A stretch of 64,000 nucleotides of DNA from assembly GCF_030012215.1 (NCBI RefSeq), contig NZ_JASCXX010000005.1, positions 62,001-126,000 on the forward strand, read 5' to 3'. The notes under the pieces were generated by a model that had not been told where the DNA came from, ran no database searches, and was given only the letters and a program-made list of their open reading frames with translations. A program made the position numbers and the translations under genes. This stretch comes from Anaerobaca lacustris. GTDB lineage: Bacteria > Planctomycetota > Phycisphaerae > Sedimentisphaerales > Anaerobacaceae. This document shows positions 50,338 to 61,512 of this stretch, piece by piece (positions within the stretch are counted from its first letter, which is position 1; each line of letters starts with the position of its first letter).

Positions 50338-51915
50338 TCACTGCTGCACGGCCGGTTGCCTCTGCTCGCGAAGGCGCTGGATCAATTCCTGGATTCTCTC
50401 CGTAGTCAATCCGCCACGAGGAGGCTGACGGACGGCCTTCTCAGCGATCTCCAACGCCTCGGCCCCCGCCTGCGGACGATGCTTGCGTAGGAAATCTGCC
50501 AGCCAGTAGTGGACCACCGGGTTCTCCGGCTCAATCTCCAATAGCTTGCGAAAGTGCCTCTCGGCCTCGCCGAACGCCCCCGTCTTCTCGAGCAATTGGG
50601 CCAGGCCACCCCGCAACGGCCCTCGCTCGGGACAGAGTTCCACCGCCCGAGCGATCGGTTCGATCGCGGCCTGCGCACCCTGCAACTGCATGCGAGTGGC
50701 CGCCATCTGCTGCCAGAGGTAGGCGTTCCTCGAATCGTCCCTGACGGTCTCCTCAAGGATCTGAAGGCAGCGGCCGAAGTCCTTCCGGGCCGAGAAGAGA
50801 TTCACCAGTGCGATCGCCGCCAGAGTCCGGGATTCGCCCAAGAGCCACAGAGGCTCCAGAATGCGCTGCGCTTCGTTCGGTTCGCCGATCTCCGTCAGGA
50901 ACTGGGCATAGTGTATTTGTGTGTTGAGGTTGTTCGGGTCCAGTTCCAGCGTCCGCTTGAAGGATTGCCGTGCGGCATCCATGCGGCCGAGGTCCTCATT
51001 CACCATCGCCAGCATCCTGTGTCCGTAGGCACTGTCGGGCCGGAGTCGGAGAAAAGTGCGAATCAGCTCCTCGGAAGATTCATGCCGGCCCGGGCGCACC
51101 GAACGCCTGATGCGCAGGGCCAGCGAGCAAGCCTCGTGAGCGTCCGAGGGACTCTGCAACGGCGCGTCGACCCGGAGCAGGCGGTTCTGATCGAAGTCGT
51201 TCCCCAGAAGCCAAGCCACACGGGTGGCCGCCGCACCTTTCGCCTCGTGGCGCAACACTCCTGATTCCTCTCCGGTTCTGGTGATGCTGGCAAAACAGCC
51301 GATCGCGCTGTCGGTCCCTGGGACCAGAATCGGCGATCCGCTCCACCCAGGCCCAAGCTGCCCGATCGCATCGAGCGCGACGAACTGCGGCTCCTGCCCG
51401 CGCACTGCGATGAACGCCACCGGCAACTGCTCCTCGTCCACCGCGAAGGTCTCCACATCGGTTCCCGCCTGATCCTCCATATGCTGAATGACCGAGTGGA
51501 GACTTGTCACACAGGCCGATTGGGCCGAGGCAATTGCCCTGGAATCGGCAAGTGAGAGGGCCGGATGGCCCTTCCATGGGACCTCCAGTACCGCCAGGTC
51601 CAGCTCCTCGTCACTCGCCAGCACCCGCGCGCTGCATGCTTCGCCCAGGTACGGGCTGAACACGGAAACCAACACCGCTGCTCGATGACGACCGCCCTTG
51701 GACTTCTCGAAGACCGCGTGATCACAGGTAACCACCAGGGTTCCATCTCCGATCACGAAGCCGTTGTTTACAAGCGTCCCGACATAGCTGCTGCCGGTGA
51801 CGATCACCAGTGAGGACTCGGGCAAGCCATCCGCCACCATGGATCCCGACGAACCGACGGCACCGCCAATGAGGACCACAATCATGACGACGGCATACAC
51901 CCAAACGCTCTTCAT
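50338..51915 (-). CDS. membrane-anchored trypsin-like serine protease with TPR repeats
   Basis: The protein has 525 residues. A hydrophobic N-terminus (VWVYAVVMIVVLIGGAVG) is followed by a trypsin-type domain with His66 (VTCDHAVF), Asp106 (ELDLAVLEV) and Ser192 in GPGWSGSPIL. From about residue 290 come TPR-type helical repeats (SEELIRTFLRLRPDSAYGHRML, SFKRTLELDPNNLNTQIHYAQF, HFRKLLEIEPENPVVHYWLADF). No PDZ domain is seen, unlike DegP/HtrA. ATG 51915 has GAGGGA about 8 nt upstream; a longer frame to 52038 lies over the next gene's start region. A role in envelope proteolysis is likely. Confidence 0.88.
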   Translation of the reverse strand: MKSVWVYAVVMIVVLIGGAVGSSGSMVADGLPESSLVIVTGSSYVGTLVNNGFVIGDGTLVVTCDHAVFEKSKGGRHRAAVLVSVFSPYLGEACSARVLASDEELDLAVLEVPWKGHPALSLADSRAIASAQSACVTSLHSVIQHMEDQAGTDVETFAVDEEQLPVAFIAVRGQEPQFVALDAIGQLGPGWSGSPILVPGTDSAIGCFASITRTGEESGVLRHEAKGAAATRVAWLLGNDFDQNRLLRVDAPLQSPSDAHEACSLALRIRRSVRPGRHESSEELIRTFLRLRPDSAYGHRMLAMVNEDLGRMDAARQSFKRTLELDPNNLNTQIHYAQFLTEIGEPNEAQRILEPLWLLGESRTLAAIALVNLFSARKDFGRCLQILEETVRDDSRNAYLWQQMAATRMQLQGAQAAIEPIARAVELCPERGPLRGGLAQLLEKTGAFGEAERHFRKLLEIEPENPVVHYWLADFLRKHRPQAGAEALEIAEKAVRQPPRGGLTTERIQELIQRLREQRQPAVQQ

Positions 51916-52038
51916 GAGACCGTCCCTCGACTTCGGCTTCTGCTTTACAGAAGTCAATGTACTCGCTGCCCCCTCGGGCGAGCAAGCACCTTGTCCTGAA
52001 AAACGCTGCTGGACAGCGCCGGCGGAAGAAACCTTCAC

Positions 52039-53283
52039 TCAAATCAGCACAGCAGCCGCAAGACCGGCGGCTGCGACGCAGAGGGCGGCCGGGAGCACCT
52101 TCAGGATGATCCGTAGTAGAGACGTCTGGAAGTAGCTGGCGGACAGGGCCAGGCACAGGTGGATCGGGCTGATCGCCAGGCCGAATTGCAGGCCCGCGAA
52201 GGCCAAGGTTTCCAGACCGAGGTTCGTCTGTCCATCTCGCACGATGTAGGCCATCAGGAACGGATAGGTGATCGCGACCGTCCCCGTCGTCACGCCGGTG
52301 CTGGCGGCCACCAGGAACGGCAGCAGGAAGACGATCGACGCCACCGGCATGTGGAGCTGGGCGAAGAAGTCCACGACGCTGCCGACGGCCCCGCCGGCCT
52401 CGAGGTTGAGCTTGAACCAGAGCGCCCCGAACAGCAGCAGGACCATATCGGGCTCTTTGGCCGCCCTGAAGATGCCGGGCCAGCGTCGGAGATTCACCCG
52501 GTGCAGCAAAAGCAGGCCGAGGATCGCCAGTAGGATCGCAACCGCAGGCGGTACGTGCAGACCGATGTACAGGACGGCCGTGAATGCAATCGGCCAGAAG
52601 GCATGCACGAAGTCCTTCGTGTGCGAGCCCAGGCCGGCCTTCGACTCGCTCTGGTCCCGTCGCCGAGGCGGGATGCCCACCAGCAACAGGAACACCACGC
52701 CGCCAACGATCCCGGCAACGGTCAGGACCAGGTGGTAGCCGACCAGCCGCCCGGCCGAGACGCCCAGCATGCTCTGGATCAAAGGGATCGCCGGAAACAG
52801 CGGCCAGATGGGCTCCCACTGATGGCGAAAGAAGAAGTTGATCGCCGCCAGCCGGCTGCGCTCGACGCCGATCTTGTCGCCCGCCTCGCGCACCATCGGC
52901 GCCGAGAGCATGATCCCTCCCGGCGTCGGCAGCATCCCCATCATCAGCGGGACGACGGCCAGCGCCACCCGACGGCTGCGGAACAACCCCTGCATGGCCG
53001 GCGCCAGGCGCGACGAGAGCCCGATCTGCCCCATCGCCTCGCCCACAACGTTGACCAGCAACAGCAGCGACGTCAGCGACACGAACAGATACGGCGTCGT
53101 CTGCGTCAGTGCGCGGTTCCGCCATTCGGCCACCAGTTGCGCCCACATGGCCTGCGGTGTCACCCCCAGCAGGACGGCCAGCACACCGGCCGCCACCACC
53201 AGCGACAGCCCGATCTTGATCCTGAGCCGCAGCAATGCGACCAGGACCAGCAACGAGACGACAATGGCCCCTAATGCATACAT
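52039..53283 (-). CDS. DUF401-family membrane protein
   Basis: The protein has 414 residues with about 10 membrane helices. DUF401 segments are readable: VVPLMMGMLPTPGGIMLSAPMV and, near the end, PIHLCLALSASYFQ with neighbouring helices. The family belongs to the ion-transporter superfamily and its substrate is unknown. The ribosome-binding site is weak. It lies 123 nt before the trypsin-TPR gene on the same strand and may be co-transcribed. Confidence 0.88.
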   Translation of the reverse strand: MYALGAIVVSLLVLVALLRLRIKIGLSLVVAAGVLAVLLGVTPQAMWAQLVAEWRNRALTQTTPYLFVSLTSLLLLVNVVGEAMGQIGLSSRLAPAMQGLFRSRRVALAVVPLMMGMLPTPGGIMLSAPMVREAGDKIGVERSRLAAINFFFRHQWEPIWPLFPAIPLIQSMLGVSAGRLVGYHLVLTVAGIVGGVVFLLLVGIPPRRRDQSESKAGLGSHTKDFVHAFWPIAFTAVLYIGLHVPPAVAILLAILGLLLLHRVNLRRWPGIFRAAKEPDMVLLLFGALWFKLNLEAGGAVGSVVDFFAQLHMPVASIVFLLPFLVAASTGVTTGTVAITYPFLMAYIVRDGQTNLGLETLAFAGLQFGLAISPIHLCLALSASYFQTSLLRIILKVLPAALCVAAAGLAAAVLI

Positions 53284-53363
53284 ATCAGTTCGATGGCACT
53301 CCGGAAAAGCTCTGAGGCGACAAACGAGTCACCCCCGAGAGACCGGGCGATTCTAACCGGTCG

Positions 53364-54053
53364 CTACGCCTTCGCAAAGACCGTCGCATATCGGGCGCCG
53401 CCGTCACCGTTGTCCGATAGGGCCGCGCAGGCCTTGTCGAGAAGGTCTCTTTGAAGCGGGCAGGACAAGTCAGCCGCACTGACGACCGTCAGAAAACGCT
53501 GCTTCCTTTCTGCAAAGTCGCCGCCCGCTCGGAGAACTTCGTAGACCTCATACAGCGCCGTGATGTAGACGGCAGATAGGCGAACGGCCTCCTCATAGTG
53601 GTCCATGTAGCCGGACTCCAGGACGTATTCCCGGTACATCTTCGAGTCGGGACCATGCTTTTCGTAGTCCTGGGCCGCCTTCTTGTACGGCCCGACCATC
53701 TTGCACGTCCGCAGGACCAGCAGCAGGTTGTCCACGGAGTTTTCGATCGACTCTTCGGAAGGAAATGCCCCGTACGTCTCGACGAACCCGCGCTGGAGGA
53801 AATAGCGGAACCACTCCTCCGTGTTTCGCGTTGTGGTGCGCCTCGGGATGCAATCGACCCACTTGTTGAAGTCCTGCGCGAAGAAATCGTATTTATCCCT
53901 GGCCCGACCTCTTCGCTTCTGACGCTCGGCGCGATAGACCTCCTCGTAGAGGAAGTAATCCTGAAAGACCTCGCACTCGCGATGCTTCTTGCGGTTCTTG
54001 CCGTCGCGGTAATAGGGCCGGGCGATCACCATGTGGGCTATGCTTGCCGGCAT
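53364..54053 (-). CDS. conserved hypothetical protein
   Basis: The protein has 229 residues. ATG 54053 follows AAAGGAC. It is soluble, with a charged middle (RAERQKRRGRARDKYDFFAQDFNKWVDCIP) and a helical end (RLSAVYITALYEVYEVLRAGG). There is no signal peptide, membrane helix or recognised motif. The reading frame has ordinary composition and a good start, so it is real. It lies on the same strand as the cold-shock gene, downstream of that gene's terminator. Confidence 0.7.
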   Translation of the reverse strand: MPASIAHMVIARPYYRDGKNRKKHRECEVFQDYFLYEEVYRAERQKRRGRARDKYDFFAQDFNKWVDCIPRRTTTRNTEEWFRYFLQRGFVETYGAFPSEESIENSVDNLLLVLRTCKMVGPYKKAAQDYEKHGPDSKMYREYVLESGYMDHYEEAVRLSAVYITALYEVYEVLRAGGDFAERKQRFLTVVSAADLSCPLQRDLLDKACAALSDNGDGGARYATVFAKA

Positions 54054-54183
54054 CCTTGTTGTCCTTTCATAGAGGCGCCCCCCGTTGTCTATGATCGGAC
54101 ATTTCGCTGCCACTTCTGCAATCCAACCGGGCGCAAAGGCCGCCCGCAAGATGCCGATGATCGATGGAATTCCGCCGAAGGAA

Positions 54184-54215
54184 ATGAAAAGGCCCCGCCA
54201 TCAAGCAGGGCCTTT
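54184..54215 (-). terminator. intrinsic terminator of the cold-shock gene
   Basis: On the minus strand AAAGGCCC (54215-54208) pairs with GGGCCTTT (54195-54188) followed by TT and T-rich sequence. Confidence 0.8.
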
Positions 54216-54239
54216 CAGACTCTGAAGTCCTGCTGCAAA

Positions 54240-54443
54240 TCAGCCGGGGATCACGTTGGTCGCGCACGGGCCCTTCTTGCCCTGGCCGACCGTGAAGTCG
54301 ACCTTCTGACCTTCGTCGAGCGTCGCGTAGCCCTCGGTCCTGATTTCGGAGTGGTGGACGAACAGATCGTCGCCGCCATCATCCGGAGTGATGAATCCGT
54401 ATCCCTTGTCTGCGTTGAACCATTTTACCGTGCCTGTACCCAC
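54240..54443 (-). CDS. cold-shock protein (CspA family)
   Basis: The protein has 67 residues. It is a standard CspA OB-fold: [18 protein letters not shown] with RNP1, then DLFVHHSEI with RNP2, ending [15 protein letters not shown]. It binds single-stranded RNA and DNA and acts as an RNA chaperone. The start is GTG 54443, with AAGGAG about 9 nt upstream. A long upstream region on the minus strand might hold a cold-regulated leader, though no specific element is recognised. Confidence 0.95.
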   Translation of the reverse strand: MGTGTVKWFNADKGYGFITPDDGGDDLFVHHSEIRTEGYATLDEGQKVDFTVGQGKKGPCATNVIPG

Positions 54444-54879
54444 TTGCTCTTCTCCTTAGGCCCACCGGGCCTGTAAAGCGATTTCCCTCTAACTGTACAC
54501 AAGGAGTAAACTTCGAGGGAAGAAAGCATACACCTTCACATGCCTGCCATGTTATCGCCCCAGCCGCTCGGCGGCCAACACAAATGATCCGAAAAAACGA
54601 AAAAACTTGAGGGCCGGTTTCAGCGGACCGATTCGGCCATTCTTCAACCCAGCCTCCGACGCCGCAGTTCATCGCAACGCGGCCCCTCCGCACACCAGAA
54701 CCAGCGACCGGCCCTACCCCTGTCCGGCTTCGGCTCTCGGGGCCGCAACGCCTTTCCACACCATCGAGGGGCCGTATCAGGAAAATACTTCAGATGCCTG
54801 CGATTTTGCGGTTGACGCCGGCGGCAGGCGGCCGGTATGATTCCGTAATCGTAATTCTTCTTATTTACTGAGGGCGGCA
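54444..54879. other. gene-free divergent region between csp and the PerR-like gene
   Basis: No coding frame is convincing. It should hold the csp 5' leader on the minus strand and, on the plus strand, the promoter at 54812-54841. No clear csp promoter was found. The segment just before the PerR-like gene is A/T rich. Confidence 0.5.
54812..54841 (+). promoter_or_regulatory. promoter of the PerR-like gene
   Basis: TTGACG (54812-54817), an 18-nt spacer and TATGAT (54836-54841). The A/T-rich stretch between it and the ATG (54842-54870) is the most likely place for an autoregulatory PerR box, but no clean palindrome was seen. Confidence 0.55.
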
Positions 54880-55332
54880 ATGGCGGTATCGAAGTCTGAG
54901 ATCGAGCGGCGGATGCGGCGATTCGCCGAGACATGTCAGGCCGGTGGGCTCAAACTGACCCACCAACGGATGGAGGTCTTCCGCGAACTGGCGGGCACGG
55001 ACGACCACCCGGACGCCGAGACGATCTATCAGAATGTCCGCCGGCGCGTGCCGGCGATCTCGCGGGACACGGTCTACCGCACGCTGGCGACCCTCGAAGA
55101 GCAGGGTCTGGTCCACAAAGCCGAGATCCTCTCCGGTCGGGGCCGTTACGACGCCAACATGGACCACCACCACCACTTCGTCTGCACCGAGTGCGGGCGG
55201 GTCCATGACTTCTACAGCCAGGCACTGGACGACCTTCCGATCCCTCGATCGGTGACGGCGATCGGTCGCGTCGAATCGACCCAAGTGCAACTGCGGGGAA
55301 TCTGCGCGGGCTGCGCAAAAAGCAAATGTTAG
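54880..55332 (+). CDS. perR: Fur-family repressor, PerR type
   Basis: The protein has 150 residues. The winged-helix part has LTHQRMEVFRELAG and ISRDTVYRTLATLEEQGLV. The regulatory metal set has His in HPDAETIYQ and the HHHH cluster before CTEC. The residue that separates PerR from Fur is Asp in GRVHDF (Fur has Glu there), so peroxide sensing through histidine oxidation is likely. Two CxxC pairs (CTEC, CAGC) form the structural zinc site. It precedes katG, a peroxiredoxin and sulfur-transport genes, all on the plus strand, and probably controls them. Confidence 0.88.
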   Translation: MAVSKSEIERRMRRFAETCQAGGLKLTHQRMEVFRELAGTDDHPDAETIYQNVRRRVPAISRDTVYRTLATLEEQGLVHKAEILSGRGRYDANMDHHHHFVCTECGRVHDFYSQALDDLPIPRSVTAIGRVESTQVQLRGICAGCAKSKC

Positions 55333-57651
<2,319 letters not shown>

Positions 57652-57702
57652 ATGAGAACCATGAAACCAAAGAACCATCCGCAAATGAAAGGAGCACCGC
57701 GA

Positions 57703-58386
57703 ATGTGTAACGAGAACCGCATGCCGTTGATCGGCGAGAAGGCCCCGTCGTTCGTCGCCGAGACCACGCAGGGTCCCATCAACTTCCCGGAGGACTTCAA
57801 GGGCAAGTGGGTGATCTTCTTCTCTCACCCGGCGGACTTCACGCCGGTCTGCACGACCGAGTTCATGACCTTCGCCGCCATGCAGCCGGAGTTCGAGAAG
57901 CTCAACTGCAAGCTCCTGGGCCTGTCGATCGACAGCACGTACAGCCACATCGCCTGGCTGCGGACGATCAAGGAGAAGATCCAATACAAGGGCATGAAGG
58001 ACATCGAGGTGAACTTCCCGGTCATCAGCGACCTGACGATGGAAGTCTCGAAGGCGTTCGGCATGCTCCAGCCGGCCGCCAGCAGCACACAGGCGGTCCG
58101 CGCCGTGTTCATCATGGACCCCAAGGCCGTCGTGCGGGCGATCCTGTACTATCCGCTGAGCAACGGGCGGAACATGGACGAGGTCAAGCGGCTGCTGATC
58201 GCCATGCAGCACAGCGACGAGCACGGCATCGCCACGCCGGCCAACTGGCAGATCGGCGACGACGTGATCGTGCCGCCGCCCGGCTCGTGCGGCACGGCCA
58301 AGGACCGCGTCGAGAAGCCGGCCGCCGACACGAAGGTCCTGGACTGGTTCATGGTCCTGAAGAAGTGCCCGCACGGTGCAAACTGA
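57703..58386 (+). CDS. 1-Cys/2-Cys-type peroxiredoxin (AhpC/TSA, Prx6 class)
   Basis: The protein has 227 residues. The peroxidatic Cys50 is in HPADFTPVCTTEF. The Prx6-type C-terminal domain is long, with further Cys in PGSCGTAKDR and KKCPHG that could be resolving residues, as in archaeal enzymes. ATG 57703 follows AAAGGAG; an earlier in-frame ATG at 57652 lies directly after the katG stop. It reduces peroxides and is probably co-expressed with katG, 51 nt upstream. Confidence 0.93.
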   Translation: MCNENRMPLIGEKAPSFVAETTQGPINFPEDFKGKWVIFFSHPADFTPVCTTEFMTFAAMQPEFEKLNCKLLGLSIDSTYSHIAWLRTIKEKIQYKGMKDIEVNFPVISDLTMEVSKAFGMLQPAASSTQAVRAVFIMDPKAVVRAILYYPLSNGRNMDEVKRLLIAMQHSDEHGIATPANWQIGDDVIVPPPGSCGTAKDRVEKPAADTKVLDWFMVLKKCPHGAN

Positions 58387-58482
58387 CGGTCAGGTGTTTG
58401 AGAAAGGGCGACTCACGTTGCGGGCGGCAGCCCCCCTGCCGCCCCGCCGGCCCTTCATGAGCCAGTGAAGGAGGCTTACGAA

Positions 58483-59028
58483 ATGAAGTGGAGAACGGAT
58501 GACAACGGGTGGAACCCGTATGTGGCGGGAGCGATGACCGGCATCCTGGCGATCGCCTCGGTCCTGGCGACGACGAAGACACTCGGCAAGACCAACTACC
58601 TCGGCGCTTCGACGACGTTCGTCCGCGCTGCCGCCCTGCTCCAGAGGCCCGTGGCGCGCGAGCACGTGGCCACCGGTGAGTATTACACCGAGACGAAGAT
58701 CAAGGTGGATTGGCAGTTCATGGTCGTGGTGGGCATCTTCCTCGGCGCGCTGCTCTCGTCCCTGACGGACGGGAGCTTGCGTGCCGAGGCGGTGCCGCCG
58801 ACATGGTCGCGACGGTTCGGCCCCGGCGTGGGCAAGCGGGCGGTCGGCGCGATCCTCGGCGGTATCGTCGCCATGGTCGGCGCGCGGATGGCCGATGGCT
58901 GTCCGAGCGGCCACGGCCTCAGCGGCATGATGCAGCTTTCCGTCAGCGGCTTCGTCGCGCTGGCCTTCTTCTTCGGTACGGGCATCGTCGCGGCCCGGCT
59001 CGTCTACGGAGGGCGGAACCATGAATGA
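58483..59028 (+). CDS. YeeE/YedE-family sulfur transport protein, first half
   Basis: The protein has 181 residues with about four membrane helices. It carries the YeeE/YedE motif DGCPSGHGLSG, with the Cys and SGH residues of the transport path. AAGGAGG sits just before ATG 58483. It overlaps the second subunit by 8 nt. The two together match one full-length YeeE/YedE (TsuA-like) thiosulfate or sulfur-compound importer. Its place after the peroxide genes suggests a link to sulfur supply under oxidative stress. Confidence 0.88.
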   Translation: MKWRTDDNGWNPYVAGAMTGILAIASVLATTKTLGKTNYLGASTTFVRAAALLQRPVAREHVATGEYYTETKIKVDWQFMVVVGIFLGALLSSLTDGSLRAEAVPPTWSRRFGPGVGKRAVGAILGGIVAMVGARMADGCPSGHGLSGMMQLSVSGFVALAFFFGTGIVAARLVYGGRNHE

Positions 59029-59548
59029 ACAAATCCTCGGATTGGTCACGGGCGTCGCGTTCGGATTCCTGCTCCAGAAGGGTCGCGTGCTGCGTTTCGA
59101 CAAGCAGGTGGCCGCGATGCGATTGAAGGACATGACGATCCTGAAGTTCATGTTGGCCGCGATCCTCGTCGGCACGGTCGGTCTGCACCTGCTGGCCCAC
59201 TTCGACGTCCTGGCGTTCAAGCACAAACCGATGAACCTCGGCGCCGTAGGGCTCGGCGGCATCCTGTTCGGCGCCGGCTGGGCAGTCATGGGCTTTTGTC
59301 CCGGCACCTCCGTCGGCGCGCTGGGCGAGGGCCGCTGGCATGCGGTCTTCGCCATCGTGGGAATGCTCGTCGGCGCAGCCGTCTATGCGGAACTGTACCC
59401 CTTCTTCAAGCGGACCGTCCTGGCCTGGAAAGACTTCGGCCCCATCGGCCTGCCCGAAACACTGGGCCTGAGCGCCTGGCTCGTCATCGCTCTGTTCTGG
59501 GCCGTCTGCCTGGCCCTCTTCGTCTGGTTCGAGAAGAAGAGGCTGTAG
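59021..59548 (+). CDS. YeeE/YedE-family sulfur transport protein, second half
   Basis: The protein has 175 residues with about five membrane helices. The second copy of the family motif is GFCPGTSVGALGEG. ATG 59021 lies inside the end of the first subunit gene (8-nt overlap). The pair works as a two-chain transporter like PmpA/PmpB. Nothing else follows in this direction. Confidence 0.88.
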   Translation: MNEQILGLVTGVAFGFLLQKGRVLRFDKQVAAMRLKDMTILKFMLAAILVGTVGLHLLAHFDVLAFKHKPMNLGAVGLGGILFGAGWAVMGFCPGTSVGALGEGRWHAVFAIVGMLVGAAVYAELYPFFKRTVLAWKDFGPIGLPETLGLSAWLVIALFWAVCLALFVWFEKKRL

Positions 59549-59603
59549 CCAACGCGCCCCCATCCCGCACGGAGACAGACAGGCCGTCTTTGGACTCCCA
59601 TAT

Positions 59604-59639
59604 GAGAAAAAGGGTGGCCTGCCGTAGCAGTACCACCCT
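59604..59639 (-). terminator. intrinsic terminator downstream of the DNRLRE gene
   Basis: On the minus strand AGGGTGG (59639-59633) pairs with CCACCCT (59617-59611) followed by TTTTT. It lies about 107 nt after the DNRLRE stop. It could also help end the YeeE/YedE unit from the other side, though that side lacks a T tract. Confidence 0.65.
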
Positions 59640-59745
59640 GGCGCGGTTGGCGAACATGCCGTTCGAATCGGCTTGGAGATCGGGCTGGTGTGGGCGGCCC
59701 AATCCACCTCACGCGCGACGCAGCCATTCGTCAATCGCCTGGCAT

Positions 59746-61128
59746 TTAGTCGATGCTGAGGTCGGCGGAATAGACCACCAGCCGGGGACGGGCATCTGGC
59801 GTAGTCGAGCCGGTGGCGTGAATCTGCCAGCCGTCGGCCGTGCCGTTGGCCTGGATGGCGACCCCGTAGTCGGTTGCACCCGTGCGGACACGCTCGAGAT
59901 AGTCGGTCACGTCGAACCAGACCTCCGCACCGCGAATGTAGCCGTCGGGCGAATCGAGGACCGGGCCAATGTCGCCTTCGCCGACCTGCAAGCCGTTGAC
60001 CTCGCCAAAGGACGAGTGCAGCGAAGTCACATCCCAGGGCCGCCTCATCGCATGGGCCGCGAATGGGCCGCTGCTGCGGGCATCCTTGTGGGTGTCCCCC
60101 GTCGTTATGACGACCCATGCCTTGACAACGGGCTTGTCCATCGGAGCCTGTCCCGCTCGCGTACCGAAGACGCCGTCGAACTTCAGCAGGGCCAGATCGT
60201 CGGGGGAACTGGCGGTGCCGTCGATGCCGGAGAAGAACACACCATCGAGAAACGTCTGATCGAGCGTCGCTCCATCTTCAGTTCTCTCGGGATTGGTCGG
60301 GTGGGTCGTGTCTTCGATCAGGGCGTTCGCACCGCTGCGTACGACGGCCATCGTCGTACCGGCGTACCCGTTCAGCCCGTTCTGAAACGTGCTGATCGTG
60401 ACGGGAGCGGTCGTGTAGGTCACCGTCAGCTTCGGACGCGTATCGGCCACAGGGTAACCCGTCGTACGAATCGCCCAACCGTCTGCCGTGCCCACCTCCT
60501 CGTCGGCCGTGTCGCCCAGACCTGGCTGAACGGTGAAACCGTAATTGGGCGCACCATTGACCCAGGATTGGACGAGTGATGCCACGTTGGCGCTGTCCGT
60601 GCCGCCCTGAATCTGGAAGCCGAACCCGCCCACGGGACGCGTGGCCGAGCCGTCCTGCCACCAGGGACCGCGGCTGCCCATTTCGGTCTGCGTCGAGAAG
60701 TCCGCGAAGTACGAGGTCGTGGAATCGAACGGCTGGAGCATTCCGGCCACGCCATAGGGCCCCGACGTCTGGGCATTCCCCGCCAGGCTTGTCGTCAGGA
60801 TCAGTTCGGCGCTGAGGACAGTCGCTCCGGGCGGTATCTGGCGGGGATCGCTGCCGATGATGCCGTCGAAGCGCAGCAGGCCCTGCGCATCGGGTGACGT
60901 CAAATCGGCCTTATAACCATCCAGATAGTAGCTGGGGATGGCGCTTCCGTCGATCTCGTCGGCGACCCTGTCCGAAACCCGGCGGTCGAATGTCCCGCTG
61001 TAACCGTCCGCTCCGTTCTGGAAACTGGTGGTCACGAACTGTGCGGCTGCGATCCCGGCGAAGGCCAGGCAAAGGCCGCTGGCCCACACCATACGACGAC
61101 ATCTCCTCTTGACTGCGACACTCAACAT
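59746..61128 (-). CDS. exported protein with two DNRLRE domains
   Basis: The protein has 460 residues. A signal peptide (VWASGLCLAFAGIAAAQ) precedes two DNRLRE-type beta domains. The first begins at VTTSFQNGADGYSGTFD and ends at TRPKLTVTYTT; the second begins at ISTFQNGLNGYAGTTM and ends at ARPRLVVYS. Each contains the Lys-Phe-Asp strand (LLRFDGI, LLKFDGV) and a WVN or FDVTDYL strand typical of DNRLRE. It is likely surface exposed. ATG 61128 has GGAGG upstream. A 17-bp palindrome 38 nt upstream may regulate it. Confidence 0.85.
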   Translation of the reverse strand: MLSVAVKRRCRRMVWASGLCLAFAGIAAAQFVTTSFQNGADGYSGTFDRRVSDRVADEIDGSAIPSYYLDGYKADLTSPDAQGLLRFDGIIGSDPRQIPPGATVLSAELILTTSLAGNAQTSGPYGVAGMLQPFDSTTSYFADFSTQTEMGSRGPWWQDGSATRPVGGFGFQIQGGTDSANVASLVQSWVNGAPNYGFTVQPGLGDTADEEVGTADGWAIRTTGYPVADTRPKLTVTYTTAPVTISTFQNGLNGYAGTTMAVVRSGANALIEDTTHPTNPERTEDGATLDQTFLDGVFFSGIDGTASSPDDLALLKFDGVFGTRAGQAPMDKPVVKAWVVITTGDTHKDARSSGPFAAHAMRRPWDVTSLHSSFGEVNGLQVGEGDIGPVLDSPDGYIRGAEVWFDVTDYLERVRTGATDYGVAIQANGTADGWQIHATGSTTPDARPRLVVYSADLSID

Positions 61129-61512
61129 AACGTCCTCCATCAAAAAAGAAACCTCACGAATGAAATGTGTCACCGTGACACAGTGGGCCATTGGACAACG
61201 GAAGTGTTAGGAGAGGATTTCGGAAAGGCTAATTCCGTTTTAGTTTGGCGTTAGCTTCTCGCAACAGAGCGAACGGAGGCCGCCGGAGAACGCAACGCGC
61301 ATTCCGGATGGCGAGGCAACAGCACACAGGCGCGCCGCAACGACCGCCGGAACCTTTGCGGAAACATAATCCAAAGCTAACCGGAGCCCAATATGGAAGC
61401 GGGGCCAATGGTGTATAAGACGGTCGTCGCACAAGCGGGAACCATCAGGTCGCTGCACGACCTCGATGTGGATGGAACAACGGAATGGAATGATAGAGAT
61501 TGGGGATTGGGC
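61129..61512. other. gene-free divergent region with a 17-bp palindrome
   Basis: This region separates the DNRLRE gene (minus) from the third pseudopilin (plus). I see no confident promoter. The one clear element is the palindrome at 61166-61182. Upstream in-frame codons of the pseudopilin exist from 61393 but would place 40 residues before the prepilin leader. Confidence 0.5.
61166..61182. promoter_or_regulatory. 17-bp perfect palindrome, likely operator
   Basis: TGTGTCAC-C-GTGACACA is a perfect inverted repeat about one centre base. It is 38 nt before the DNRLRE start on the minus strand, in a position to control that gene. It has some likeness to CRP/FNR-type TGTG...CACA sites but not their spacing. 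The binding protein is unknown. Confidence 0.6.

Noticed and set aside
59661-59680. GTTCGAATC-like stretch that could suggest a tRNA T-loop
   Set aside because: No acceptor, D or anticodon stem can be folded around it; no tRNA was found in the window.
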